From Phytophthora colocasiae (taxonomy: Eukaryota; Oomycota; Peronosporomycetes; Peronosporales; Peronosporaceae): a stretch of 64,000 bases of DNA. Below the pieces are notes generated by a model that was given only the letters and a program-made list of their open reading frames with translations, searched no databases and was not told where the DNA came from. Below, piece by piece: positions 51,203 to 60,480 of the stretch. The position numbers and the translations under genes are program-made. The stretch is from assembly GCA_018806915.1 (NCBI GenBank), contig JAGKQI010000105.1, positions 3,844,001 to 3,908,000 on the forward strand, written 5' to 3'. The stretch's first letter is position 1; each line of letters starts with the position of its first letter.

Positions 51203-52495
51203 TCATCGCGTGCAGCGCTGCTGCACGTGAGCACGCAGGTTGTTCGGGTGCTGGGCGTTTGCAACCGCCAGCACCTCCTGCCGCGCAGTCGGTTCCCTGA
51301 ACCGCTGCGCCTCCATCCGCTCCCGGAGCGGATGAAGCAACCGCATCGTCGACTCCCGGAGTCGACGTGCTCTCGCCAGCTTCTGCGCTAGCGAGTGTTC
51401 GCTTGTACACATATCGTCAGCTCCCAGAGCTGACGCACGATCGCTAGTTCCCGGAACTAGCAGCGAACGTTCGCTTGTACACGCATCATCAGCTCCCGGA
51501 GCTGATGCACGATCGCTAGTTCCCAGAACTAGCAGCGACGCGCCAGTGGCGTCAGCTCCCAGAGCTGACGCACGCCTTTCGGTTCCCCGAATATTATTTG
51601 CTTCGTCAACTCCCAGAGTTGACGCGACGTCGTCGGCGCGACCCTTGGAGGCTTGAAGTACCTCCAAGGATACCGGTAATACCGGTATTTTACCTTCTCT
51701 CAGGTGAATCGCATTCACCTGACCATCACTCATGTGACAAACATCATTCAGATGTTTACGCGTCAGGTGATTCACATTCACCTGACCATCACTCATGTGA
51801 CCGCGACCCTTCGGCTCAGATTTCTGAGTCGACACACATTTTCTCACAACGACTCCCGGAGTCGTTGATGGTCGCCGGTGGCGATCGGAGGCAGCGGCGG
51901 CCGCTGCTGCCTCAACTGGGGATTCACATGCACCGGCCGGTGCATGTGCAGCACTGACAGGGCCATCGCCCTCTGTCGCGCATGTGTTTTTGAAGCGTAC
52001 GAGCGTACGCTTCTCCCAGTTGATCACCGGGTCATGCCGTGCAAGCCACGGCATGCCTAATACCAAGTCGAACTTATCGCCTAGATCCAAGACGATAAGG
52101 TCTTCTACAAACGTCCTTCGTTTGTAAGAGAAGCGCACACGGACTACGCGCTTCTCAGTCCTCACGGTGGCACCTGTTGCCAACCGCACCTCCAACACGC
52201 CGCGAGGCGTGTCGGTCTCTTCGAAGTCAAGCCTTCGAAGACTTCCCTGTCGAACAAAGTTGTTCGACGCGCCCGAGTCCACTAGGGCACGAAGAGAGTT
52301 CACTCTCTTCGACATCACGTTCAGGATGACAAGGCCTGGCTTGTCATCTTGCATCTCGCAGCGAGAAACCTTCTCGCTGGGGGCAGCAGCCTTCAACGTC
52401 GCGTGTCCGAGTTCGACACGCGAGACTGCATTACCAGTAGAACGCCCCGCGCCTACTGGTCCTTGGCGTTTTTTGAACGCCCGCCCGCTGTGCAC
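51203..52495 (-). CDS. G1 retropepsin and repetitive linker
   Basis: The active site is LRALVDSGASNNFVRQGSL (about 52260) and the second motif FDLVLGMPWLARHDPVINWE (about 52040). After it the chain becomes repetitive: short units such as RASALGADDACTSERSL recur, with alternating LGAD and VPGTSD cores, over about 51344-51628 before the RT. The repeats are encoded by DNA hairpins. The linker has no known domain. The frame ends at 51203, short of the RT frame. Confidence 0.82.
   Translation of the reverse strand: MHSGRAFKKRQGPVGAGRSTGNAVSRVELGHATLKAAAPSEKVSRCEMQDDKPGLVILNVMSKRVNSLRALVDSGASNNFVRQGSLRRLDFEETDTPRGVLEVRLATGATVRTEKRVVRVRFSYKRRTFVEDLIVLDLGDKFDLVLGMPWLARHDPVINWEKRTLVRFKNTCATEGDGPVSAAHAPAGACESPVEAAAAAAASDRHRRPSTTPGVVVRKCVSTQKSEPKGRGHMSDGQVNVNHLTRKHLNDVCHMSDGQVNAIHLREGKIPVLPVSLEVLQASKGRADDVASTLGVDEANNIRGTERRASALGADATGASLLVLGTSDRASAPGADDACTSERSLLVPGTSDRASALGADDMCTSEHSLAQKLARARRLRESTMRLLHPLRERMEAQRFREPTARQEVLAVANAQHPNNLRAHVQQRCTR
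51344..51628. repeat. Hairpin array in G1 pro-pol linker
   Basis: A series of perfect stems with tiny loops: 51415-51435 (CGTCAGCTC, CCA, GAGCTGACG), 51443-51461 (GCTAGTTCC around one C), and further copies near 51492, 51514, 51550 and 51605. Loops are nearly always CCCA or CCCG. Units recur about every 30-50 nt. Confidence 0.85.
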
Positions 52496-53438
52496 TTGCG
52501 TGCATAGTGACCGATGTTACCACACAGGTAACATCGAACCTTGACGTTCTTACGCTGCTGTTGACCAGCAGTCGTAGCACTCGAGAGGTCCATAGGTTCC
52601 GGACCTCCCGTCTTCGCAACAGGACGCGCCGGCTTCGGCGCGTCGCATGGAGTTTAGCTTGACGCCGGCTAAATTCCTCTTGCATCGCAAGGCTGATCGC
52701 CTCTTCGAGAGTATTCGGATACTCTCGAAAGAGATATGTTTTGATGGGACCATCTCTTAGTCCCTTCATGAACGTGACGACCTTGGTCGCCTCGTCGATC
52801 GGGTTGGCCACTATGTTCGATACCAAGTATCGAGCACGCTGGGCAAAGGTTTGAACATCATCCTTGCCCTGTTGCAGATCGAGAAACTCCGCTCTCGATC
52901 TGAACTCGTTCTTCGGAGGCTCAAACGCAAGGTTGAGTTCCTCCTTGAACTCCTCGTACGTGCTGAAGCACGTAGGATCCGAGAGTCGGCGCCCATAGGC
53001 CCAACTCCTCGCACGTCCGACAAGACATGACATGGCGAACGCGACCTTCGACATCGGATCGACGATACGTCGAGCCGCAACGGCTGTGTCAAGTTCGACA
53101 AGCCAACGAAGGAGGGTCTCGTCCTCCTTCCCCGTGTAGGTACTCCCGTGGAGTTTCAACGACTCCACGCGTGGCTTCAGAGAAGCCACCGAGGCAGCAA
53201 CATCCCGTTGCTCCTTAACAATGTACCCCAGAGCAACACCATGTTGCTCTGTCGGTGATAGCGTACGAAGCATCGTTGCTACCGCCGCCTCTCCAATGAC
53301 TTGCGAAAGTCTTTGGAGAGCTTCCCACTCTGGGTCCGACAGGTGGGCACAGTCCGTGCGCGTCACGGACATGTGTGGGGTCCCAGTGGATCCCTGATCC
53401 ATTGGGGAGTTCTCGACCCCGCGTTCGTATGACTCCAT
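52431..53438 (-). pseudogene. gag: G1 gag with zinc knuckle out of frame
   Basis: ATG 53438 is 50 bp after the 5' LTR. The capsid region has LRWLVELDTAVAARRIVDPM, WAYGRRLSDPTCFSTYEEFK and TKVVTFMKGLRDGPIKTYLF, typical of Gypsy gag. A frame change near 52650 displaces the tail: the knuckle CYLCGNIGHYARKC (CX2CX4HX4C) is read in another frame at about 52505-52530 and ends at a TAG near 52437. The protease frame overlaps it. Confidence 0.88.
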
Positions 53439-53487
53439 ACGAACGAACTGCAGTCGGTCGTGGGACGGACTACAAAGTGCTACCAGG

Positions 53488-53947
53488 TGTAATGGGTCTA
53501 CCTAGACCTATTAGGTGGCGTACACGTGCGCTTACGTGTATGAGGAAGCGTGCAATTAGAATAGACTTAATTTAAGTATACTTATTTAAATAAGTATAAT
53601 TAAATCAAATATAACTAAATTAAACTGCAAAATACCGTAAAATGAGAACTGTTATTGAATTTGGCATAAGCCAATTATGGACCTCCTAAAACTGTTTGTT
53701 ATCTATTTCTAAAGGATCTGCCAACGTGTGGTTGGCAGAAACTCTGCTCAGTGATTGGTAGAAATCCGTTACTTTCTACCAATAATATGCACAAATGCAC
53801 ACGAACCATCCAATAATGTGGTTCGCCCATGTATCCATTGGTGTGTACAGCACACCAAGGTCTGAGGCCCATTTCCAACCTCTAACAGTTATCCTAACTG
53901 TTAGAGTTACAAGTGGTACAACCACTTGTACGTGTAACCCCTTACAC
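53488..53947 (-). repeat. G1 5' LTR
   Basis: 460 bp, partner of 29639-30098. Just inside it (minus strand, from 53486) TGGTAGCACTTTGTAG is a normal primer binding site, complementary to a tRNA 3' end. Confidence 0.95.
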
Positions 53948-53952
53948 CGGTC

Positions 53953-55416
53953 CGACGTAAAGTGGATGGCCCAGAATGGGATGCAGTTGAATTGGGAGTG
54001 GTGTATTCCCCACCTTACCAATGCAGCTACTAAGCGCGCATGTGGAATGGTCGGAACCTCAAGGTCGTCTAAAAATCCGCCGTTAACTGACTTATTGGGC
54101 CGTGTCGTCAAGACAATTTACCAGACCAAGCACGTTGAGGTAATGTGCTCGCTGTTTACAGAGTTGTGCCTAATGGGAAGCGAGGACTTTAAGCGCTGTC
54201 CACAACAACTCCTGGAGTATAAAGCTCACCGCTTTCTTGGACTTACTCGAGTCATCCGACGGATTTGTGTCTTTGGGATGCACTAGTTGCGTGGTATGGA
54301 GAACGACTAGCCAAGGCTCAGCGTGAAGGCAAGGAACCTCCATCACCTTTTCCGCTCAGTAATGAACGCGACAGCCTCATGCAATTACTCTCGATGCTAG
54401 AGCCAATAACAGTTCTCAATCGCAGAGCCCAAGGCGAAACAGCAAACCAAGTGGAGGTCCTTTTGACAATGTTTAAACTTCGGCTGACGACGTTAAATCT
54501 GACGAGTGCATTGCGAGACTACCGTTCGAGACCAGACAACAACATGTACTTCCGACCCGATCAGTTGACTTCCGTTATGGCTAATACCCGTTCGCTTTTG
54601 AACGATGCATTCCAGCGAAACTTCTTTTCCCGCTACACCGACAGAAAAAAATGTTGAAGTGCTCGTTCATCTCCGAGATTCAGCTGTTCCTGCATCCAAA
54701 CTTTAAGCAGTTTGACGTTCTCAAGGACGTGATTCTCCTGTATAGCACACCCAAAGCCCACTGCAGAGCACAACGTCGTAAAGGTGATAGATGCCGTGTA
54801 TGACAAACTACGTGCTTTGATGAAGACGGTTGTCGTTAACCAAGTTGATGGTTTGCCGAACTTTTTCCCTGCCCCTCCCCCGGTAGTGTTTTCCGAAGAC
54901 CTGATGGAGTTGTTTTCGGACGCCACAAGTGAGCCGATCGCATCTGAACACCAGCAAGATATTAACGAGAGCGGAGTCGAAGAGGAACTGCAGCGTTGGC
55001 TTGTAACTCCCACATTGCGCAGGACAGATGAAGGAAAACCGGAATCTATGCTTTCCTTCTGGAAGCGTTAACAAGAGAGCGGTACATTCAGGCTTCTACC
55101 TCTAGCTGCACGAATTATCTACGCGATGCCAGTCTCTTAAGCTCAAATTGAGCGCGATTTTGGTGTTGCGGGACGAATGGTGACGCCTCAGAGGTCTTCG
55201 ATTGCTCCTCACAACATTGACATGCCCATCTTCCTCAGTTGCAATCGAGAGTATGTCGATTTGACCCAGTGCGAAAAGATCAGCACTGCTGATGCACGTT
55301 CACACATCCCAGGCCACGTAATGATCACAATGGATCCCGATGACAATGTGGATTACGAAAAGATGGTGAATGGTTATTTTTCAGGTGACAGTGCAAACGA
55401 AGACGATGATAGCTAG
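53953..55416 (+). pseudogene. hAT transposase, C-terminal part, split by G1
   Basis: Resumes with SDVKWMAQNGMQLNWEWCIP and HLTNAATKRACGMVG, the segment after the STTDAG motif at 29630; one base is missing at the junction relative to the hAT pattern. Further frames follow: LTRVIRR to CLWDALVAWYGERL, PLSNERDSLMQLLSMLEPI, then a break near 54655. From 54784 the sequence reads AVYDKLRALMKTVVVNQVDG, and near 55100-55230 AQIERDFGVAGRMVTPQRSS and IAPHNIDMPIFLSCN, the hAT dimerisation domain. The protein ends acidic at 55416. Four or more breaks make it inactive. Confidence 0.83.
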
Positions 55417-56040
55417 AGTGGGGCGCATTCAGCAGCAGCTTTTCATATTTGATAAACAATGCATTACCTTTGATTCAATTGTATTTACTTAGTGCGTGAT
55501 GCACGCCTGTTCCTTCTACATGTAATTGCTGGGGATGTACGCCTTCTCCAGCGAAACTGGACTTAGAGCAAATTGTGAATGACAAATTCCGGTGGAGTAG
55601 TAACAGTTCCTCCTGAGCGACGTAGTCAAGCTGCAGTAAACAAAACACTCTAGGCATTCCATAAGCTCTTCGTCACCTTCATATTACTCGTTTAGGTCTC
55701 CCGTACAGCTACAGAATCTGTAGCTGTGCGAAGAAGAAAGCCTTTAGCTTTGAATCATAAGATTCCCAATTCATTGATCATTATCTAATTGGTTTGTTTA
55801 CTTATTATTACTGACAAAAGATGCTACTTGATGAACTAAAATGTATCGTACATTTGAAGACCAGGATATCAGCTATGCTATGCATGTTGAAGCTCTGTCA
55901 TCGGCTTCTTATTGATGAAGGAAGAAGCAAAAAGAAAAAGTGGATCGCGCGGCAGACTGTTTTCCTGTCTAAACAAAAATATAATCAGATTTTACCGAAA
56001 TACTAGTAGTTCTTCCCAAATCCTAGAAATTTTATAAGCG
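55417..56040. other. Spacer after second hAT gene
   Basis: No gene is supported. It contains a perfect hairpin ACAGCTACAG-AAT-CTGTAGCTGT near 55713-55735. I looked for a terminal inverted repeat matching 28390-28780 and did not find one. Confidence 0.4.
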
Positions 56041-56042
56041 AG

Positions 56043-56337
56043 GGATAAACGAACGCCTGCAGGATATGTTCATGCAGATCACCCACCGAGTTGGACGCAA
56101 AGGAATTTCATTCAAGTCACTGTCCCTCCGGGTTCTCTAGGTCTACATCTCTCTATGGAGATAGGGCAGCACGCTGTAAAGCGGTTCGCTGAGGACAGTA
56201 GTACAGGGACTTTGATCGCCTCCAAAGGAGTTCGTGCACACCACACTGTCACAGCCATCAACGGAGTGGACGTGAGCTCACTCGAGCGTGATGCAGTATG
56301 CAGCGTGCTGGAAAATCTGCTGGACCGCGAAAAATAG
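56043..56337 (+). pseudogene. PDZ-like domain fragment
   Basis: One plus-strand frame reads QVTVPPGSLGLHLSM, then KRFAEDSSTGTLIASKGV, VTAINGVDVSSLERDAVCSV and LENLLDREK before a TAG at 56335. This follows the PDZ pattern: GLGL-like carboxylate loop (here GSLGLHL), a central strand, the conserved INGVDV strand-turn and the second helix. After the stop the same frame continues with ITFAEDFQETLGVDT, as the last PDZ strand would. No promoter, start or partner exon is visible. It may be a host gene relic or part of a larger gene whose other exons I cannot place. Confidence 0.5.
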
Positions 56338-56808
56338 ATTACTTTCGCTGAGGATTTCCAGGAAACGCTAGGTGTTGACACAACGAAGGTGGCAGACATC
56401 GAGCAGCCGCGGTTCTTAGTGTGTGCGTGCGGCCGGAAGATCCACGTCGTGCTGGCTACAGTTGGGAAACGAGCTGCTGCTGATTTGCATGCTCTGCAAG
56501 TGCTTGGCACGTATGTATGGCAGCTCGAGGGTGTATTTCATTGGCTGGTAAGAATCTAAGCCCCCCCCTGGATTTTACGCCGGAAAGCGTCTTCTTTGGC
56601 GAAAGAACTCTGTACTTAGTAGCTGAAGTTCGAGCTCTACTGTTTCTCAAACGCTTGTGAGCAAGATGCAGGATTGCAGTGGAGCCTACGACCAGCAGCC
56701 AATCGTGGAAGCAATAAAATAAATTCTGTTGTATTATGCTCGATAAAATTGTATGTATTCCGTCCGTCGAGATAGTAATCGCAGCCATTTGCTCGTGGGA
56801 GATCATTA

Positions 56809-58346
56809 TCACTCTTTGTTGGCTGAACCCCAACGTGCGGCTTTTGCTTTCCGTTTTTCTCTGAGTTTCAATGCCATAGCAACGCATTCCTTAGTCGAAG
56901 ATCCTTTTTTCTTCGGCGAAGAACTCGTGGGCTTTGAATTAGAGGACCGACGAAGAGTCTTTGCTCGGCTCAAAGCACGAGCCATAACCTTCTGTTGTTC
57001 TGAAATGACAACTTGGTGATACCGCTGCGGAGGTGTGTGGATTTCAGTAGTACTGTTTTGAACTTGATTTGACACTGGAACCACGACAGCTGTAAATTTG
57101 CCGATAGCATTCGGTACGTCGAGGATCTGATAGCTTTCATCATCGTCACTGAGAAACACATCCTCCGTCAGATTTACAGCAGGGCCCGATGTGGGTTGTT
57201 CAGTCACTCGTGACACGATTGAAGAAGCTACATCTGACGAGGTAATTCCAAGCGTTGCAGCATCTTGAAGCTGTCTCGTCACCAATCCGTCAACAAGAGT
57301 CTTTGCACTATTCTGAGACCTTCGTACAGCCCGCCCTTCGCTGTCTGCTATTGTTTGAAGTAGCTTTTGCTCCAACTCATTTAATCCTTGGTTCTCATGC
57401 GCGAGATGGCGGCGGACGGCTGCACGTGCCCTTTTCTTGGATAACTTTGCTGAATTCTCCATGTGTGTCGTTACTCGACTTTCAAGAGCGGAGATATGAT
57501 TCCCTAGTATTTGAGCTGTCTGGCGCACTTCTGCACCGATAGCAACTTTGGTCTGTGCGGCATGATGCTTAAAGTACGCGCCCAACAGCTCCTTTGTTCG
57601 TTGTTCAGAGCTGGATATTGCCGCCGTTTGAGCCTGTTGTAAAGTTGCGTTTCCATCGCCTTCTGCGCTGTTAACTGCTGCTCTGAAGCAGTCCCAAACT
57701 GGGTCAAAGCTGCCTCTACAGTAGTTACTCGTGCCGTCAATGATTGATTCGCTTGCATTTGTTCCTCAGACGCAAGCTGAATGTGAGCAACTGATTCAGA
57801 TACCGCTTTGAGTTTGTGGGCCAAGGATGTTTGCTCTCGGGATTGGTGTTCAGATGAAGCTTGTATTTGTGTTAGTGCGTGGCCAATGTCGGTAATCTTT
57901 GACTCCACGCCCAACTGTAGTCTAGCTTGAAGCTGGGAAGTAGCCTCATCTCGAGTTGCTGTCTCGTTGCGTGTCTCCTCCATCGCCGCCCGGATTCTAG
58001 CGGTAATATGATGGTCAATTTGAGTGGAATTTACCTGGTTTTGCTGTATGAAGTGCGCGAGTTCAAGGCTTCTTGCGTTTGCTTCAGCTCTGGCTTGCTC
58101 AACTCGTGCCTCAACATATTGCTGTTGTTGGAACATTTGATGGCTCTGCCGATACTGTAGATGATATTGAGCATCAGCAATAGTTGTGGCTTGTGCGGAC
58201 ACATGCGCAATCGCCATGCCGAGCGTATGGGGGTGAATATGACTTTAACCATCAAATCCATTTGAAAATGGTTCTAGAGCGACTATCTCCGTCGATCCTT
58301 CGATGTACTCCGCGTCCAGAGACTCTACTTCGACGATAGGCTCCAT
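56809..58346 (-). pseudogene. Long coiled-coil protein, broken
   Basis: ATG 58346 begins a short frame (MEPIVEVESLDAEYIEGSTE) that meets a TAA near 58245; the same frame resumes and includes ATG 58217 (MAIAHVSAQATTIADAQYHL). About 180 residues of Gln/Ala/Glu-rich heptads follow. A frame change near 57640 leads to the second half (57585-56809): more coiled coil, then TEDVFLSDDDESYQILDVPN, and a basic Ser-rich tail (SSSPKKKGSSTKE). I recognise no family. It could be the coiled-coil gag-like or accessory protein of a transposon, or a decayed host gene; the adjacent repeat at about 58540-58615 favours the former. Confidence 0.5.
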
Positions 58347-58539
58347 GCGATCTTTATGAAGCGTAATTTGTAGTGAGACCTGTAAAACTGAGCCTCAATT
58401 CTACTGGCGATAATGCTAACCAATGGTCGTGTGCGAGTGGGAGCTGCTCGAAACCACCGCCTCGGCTAGGTGCGGTTCCAGGGAGTTTCATGGAACCACT
58501 AACCGCCGTGGAACCAGGTTCCCCCTCTTTGTTCGTCTC

Positions 58540-58615
58540 CCTTTTTTCGGGGGAGACCGTCTCTGGTTCGTCTCGTCCGAGGGGTGTCCTAAGGCCTTGG
58601 TGCCTTGGTGTAGTA
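58540..58615 (-). repeat. Inverted copy of a motif also found at 28393-28470
   Basis: On the minus strand CCTTAGGACACCCCTCGGAC is followed by GAGAC and then a GTCTC...AAAAAA...GAGAC hairpin. At 28400 on the plus strand CCTAAGGCACCCCTCGGACG is followed by GAGAC and a GTCTC...TTTTTT...GAGAC hairpin. The two are in opposite orientation. The origin is unknown. Confidence 0.6.
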
Positions 58616-59313
58616 GGTATCGAACACTACGAGGGAAGCTGGCGCTTCCAGGCAAAACCAAAGCTTCTGTGGATGGTTCTGAGCTAATCTTGAAGTGTTC
58701 CTGCCAGCGGTCTCTCTGCTGACCTACTGGCCCTATAACTCCTAACGTAATCTGTATTATCCTTGCGGCTTGGCGATGGCTGTCCGTTGTCGCCGCCAAG
58801 TGAATGGGCTGGGCTTACTCCTTCAAACCCACCACTACGCTGCCCTTCCAAGCCTTGCCCAGTCAGCTCGGGTTTTATTTCTGTCAAAATCGCCTGTCGA
58901 AATCGTTTGTCGAAATCGAATATCGAATGTCGAAATTGTACGTCGAGAATATATTTGTCGAAAATAACGAAAAGTGGCTTGGTTTGGTCGATATGGCTAC
59001 ATTCCACAGTTTTCACCAGACCGATCACTCCACGACGCGATGTTGCTGGATTAGTTCCATAACGTGATTTTCGGACCTCGAATCACCTCGAGCTGCCGCA
59101 AATCGCATCAACAGCACTGGAATGTCCTTTGCCAGTGACTTGGCTCAATAGAGTCTTCAATAGATCGCTTAACTAGTTGTAAAGTAAAAGTGAGTAATCC
59201 AGCCCGCTCGAATTGCTTCAGCACAATATAAAGAGCAGCATTTCTTTAAAGAGATGCTCAAGATCGTTAATTACGCAGTCACTTTCTACAGAATCAGGTT
59301 CTCTATAAACAAC
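58616..59313. other. Spacer with degenerate GTCGAAAT repeats
   Basis: Between about 58888 and 58981 the unit GTCGAAATCG and variants recur about six times. A weak palindrome lies near 59234-59261 (GAGCAGCAT/AGATGCTC). No gene is supported. Part of this may be the 3' LTR of G3, but I could not find its partner in the window. Confidence 0.4.
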
Positions 59314-59899
59314 TCAATCAGTGACTCGCGAGTTGAGTTTCGTCACAGTCGCAACTAAACTCGTCGTGAGATCGTCGAGCATCATACGATAGCGCAGTTT
59401 CTTGCGACTGCTGTACTTCTCTTGAGAAAGTCGGCGCTTCTTCTTGATGTCGTTCCCGATCGCGAGGAGCCTGTTCTCCCGCTGAGCGTACTGCTCTCCG
59501 TTAGCATCGCAAAGCGGATTTCTCGATGTGAGCTCGTGCAAATCTGGAAAATGTCGTCGTACAGATCCTCGCTTAAGCGATATTTCTCCGCCACTACACG
59601 CCACAAACTGCTATGTCGGCCGAAAAAGTTCTCAACGAGAACTCGGTCGCTAGAGATATTCTCGTTGCACCGCTGCACCGATAAGCACCTTTGGCAGGGT
59701 GGATGCAGCGTAGGTGATCGGCAAGGCCTTGATAGCCTTTGTCAGCCAGCACAGCCCATTCATCAGGAAATTCACTTGACGAAAGTAGCCATTTAGTAGA
59801 TCACGCCGCTCGATTTCGCGAGATGCGAGCATTTTGAGCGCTTCTTGGCGGGTGTTCTTGCTCGGCTGCACGAGTGGAGCGAGGGTTGCGGGTGGGCAT
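59314..59899 (-). pseudogene. DDE transposase remnant, internally deleted (Harbinger/DDE_Tnp_4-like)
   Basis: On the minus strand ATG 59899 gives a short N-terminus (MPTRNPRSTRAAEQEHPPRS). Within about 100 bases this passes directly into the catalytic C-terminus: EWAVLADKGYQGLADHLRCI with an Asp, then CNENISSDRVLVENFFGRHS with the Glu, LWRVVAEKYRLSEDLYDDIF and QICTS. The DNA-binding region and first catalytic Asp are missing, and the parts lie in different frames. The VENFFGR and SEDLYDDIF blocks are typical of DDE_Tnp_4/Harbinger-like enzymes. Confidence 0.65.
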
Positions 59900-60122
59900 T
59901 ATGGCAAACGGGCTGGGAGTTTGTAGAGCTTGGTATTTGCGAAGTGAATTCGGAACCGACCGATCATCCACCGAATCCAGGTTGTTGTTTCTCAAGGAAC
60001 GAGGAACCTCTTGTAGCCATCCAAAAGTCTAGTAGACCGAGGACATGTGCATTAGATCTAGAAAGTTCGAAACTCGACCATGTTATGGAAACTACCAGCC
60101 GAAGTACTATTTTTGCAAGTTG

Positions 60123-60480
60123 TTAAGTTGCAGACAAAGGAACTCGCTGGCTGCTGAGTTTCTGGTCAAAAGGTCTAATAGTCTCTAAACCTTTCCAGCT
60201 CACTAAGATATCGTAGTCCTTCTTTTGTGCATTCCATGTGTTGTCCAAGAGCTCTTCAACCGCTAAGATCTGGCCTTGAGGCTCCAGTTGAGCTGCCACA
60301 TGTTCACGAATTTCCTCGGTGATTTGCAACGAGCTGTCAGCGTAAAACTTCAACCTCGATGCGTGGGCGTCGGTCTCCTCACCCGTAACTAGACGCCTTA
60401 TTTTGAACGAGTGTGTGTCCGCTCTTGTGATTTGATAAGGGCCTATCCATGTAACGACAAGATCTTAAGACCACATCAAA
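60123..60480 (-). pseudogene. G3 Gypsy pol C-terminus, chromodomain-like
   Basis: Minus-strand sense from about 60460: VVTWIGPYQITRADTHSF and KIRRLVTGEETDAHASRLKF are the GPY module after integrase. LAVEELLDNTWNAQKKDYDI and LVSWKGLETIRPFDQ form a chromodomain-like end, with stop at 60123. It is the continuation of the integrase at 62852-63969, from which it is separated by the MULE. Confidence 0.75.

Larger units (their letters stand above)
29639..53947 (-). mobile_element. G1: Gypsy chromovirus LTR element containing G2
   Basis: The LTRs are 460 bp each (29639-30098 and 53488-53947), starting TGTAATGGG and ending TTACA. A 5-bp duplication CCGGT (29634-29638 and 53948-53952) proves they bound one insertion. 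Orientation is minus, with gag at the right and integrase plus chromodomain at the left. Without the G2 insert the element is about 7.8 kb. The two LTRs differ at only about three sites. Gag and RT carry frameshifts. A reading frame on the opposite strand adjoins the 3' LTR, and the whole element is unusually dense in short inverted repeats. Confidence 0.95.

Noticed and set aside
60442..60480. 9-bp target duplication of the MULE
   Set aside because: The candidate pair CATGTAACG and CACGTAATC match at only some positions.
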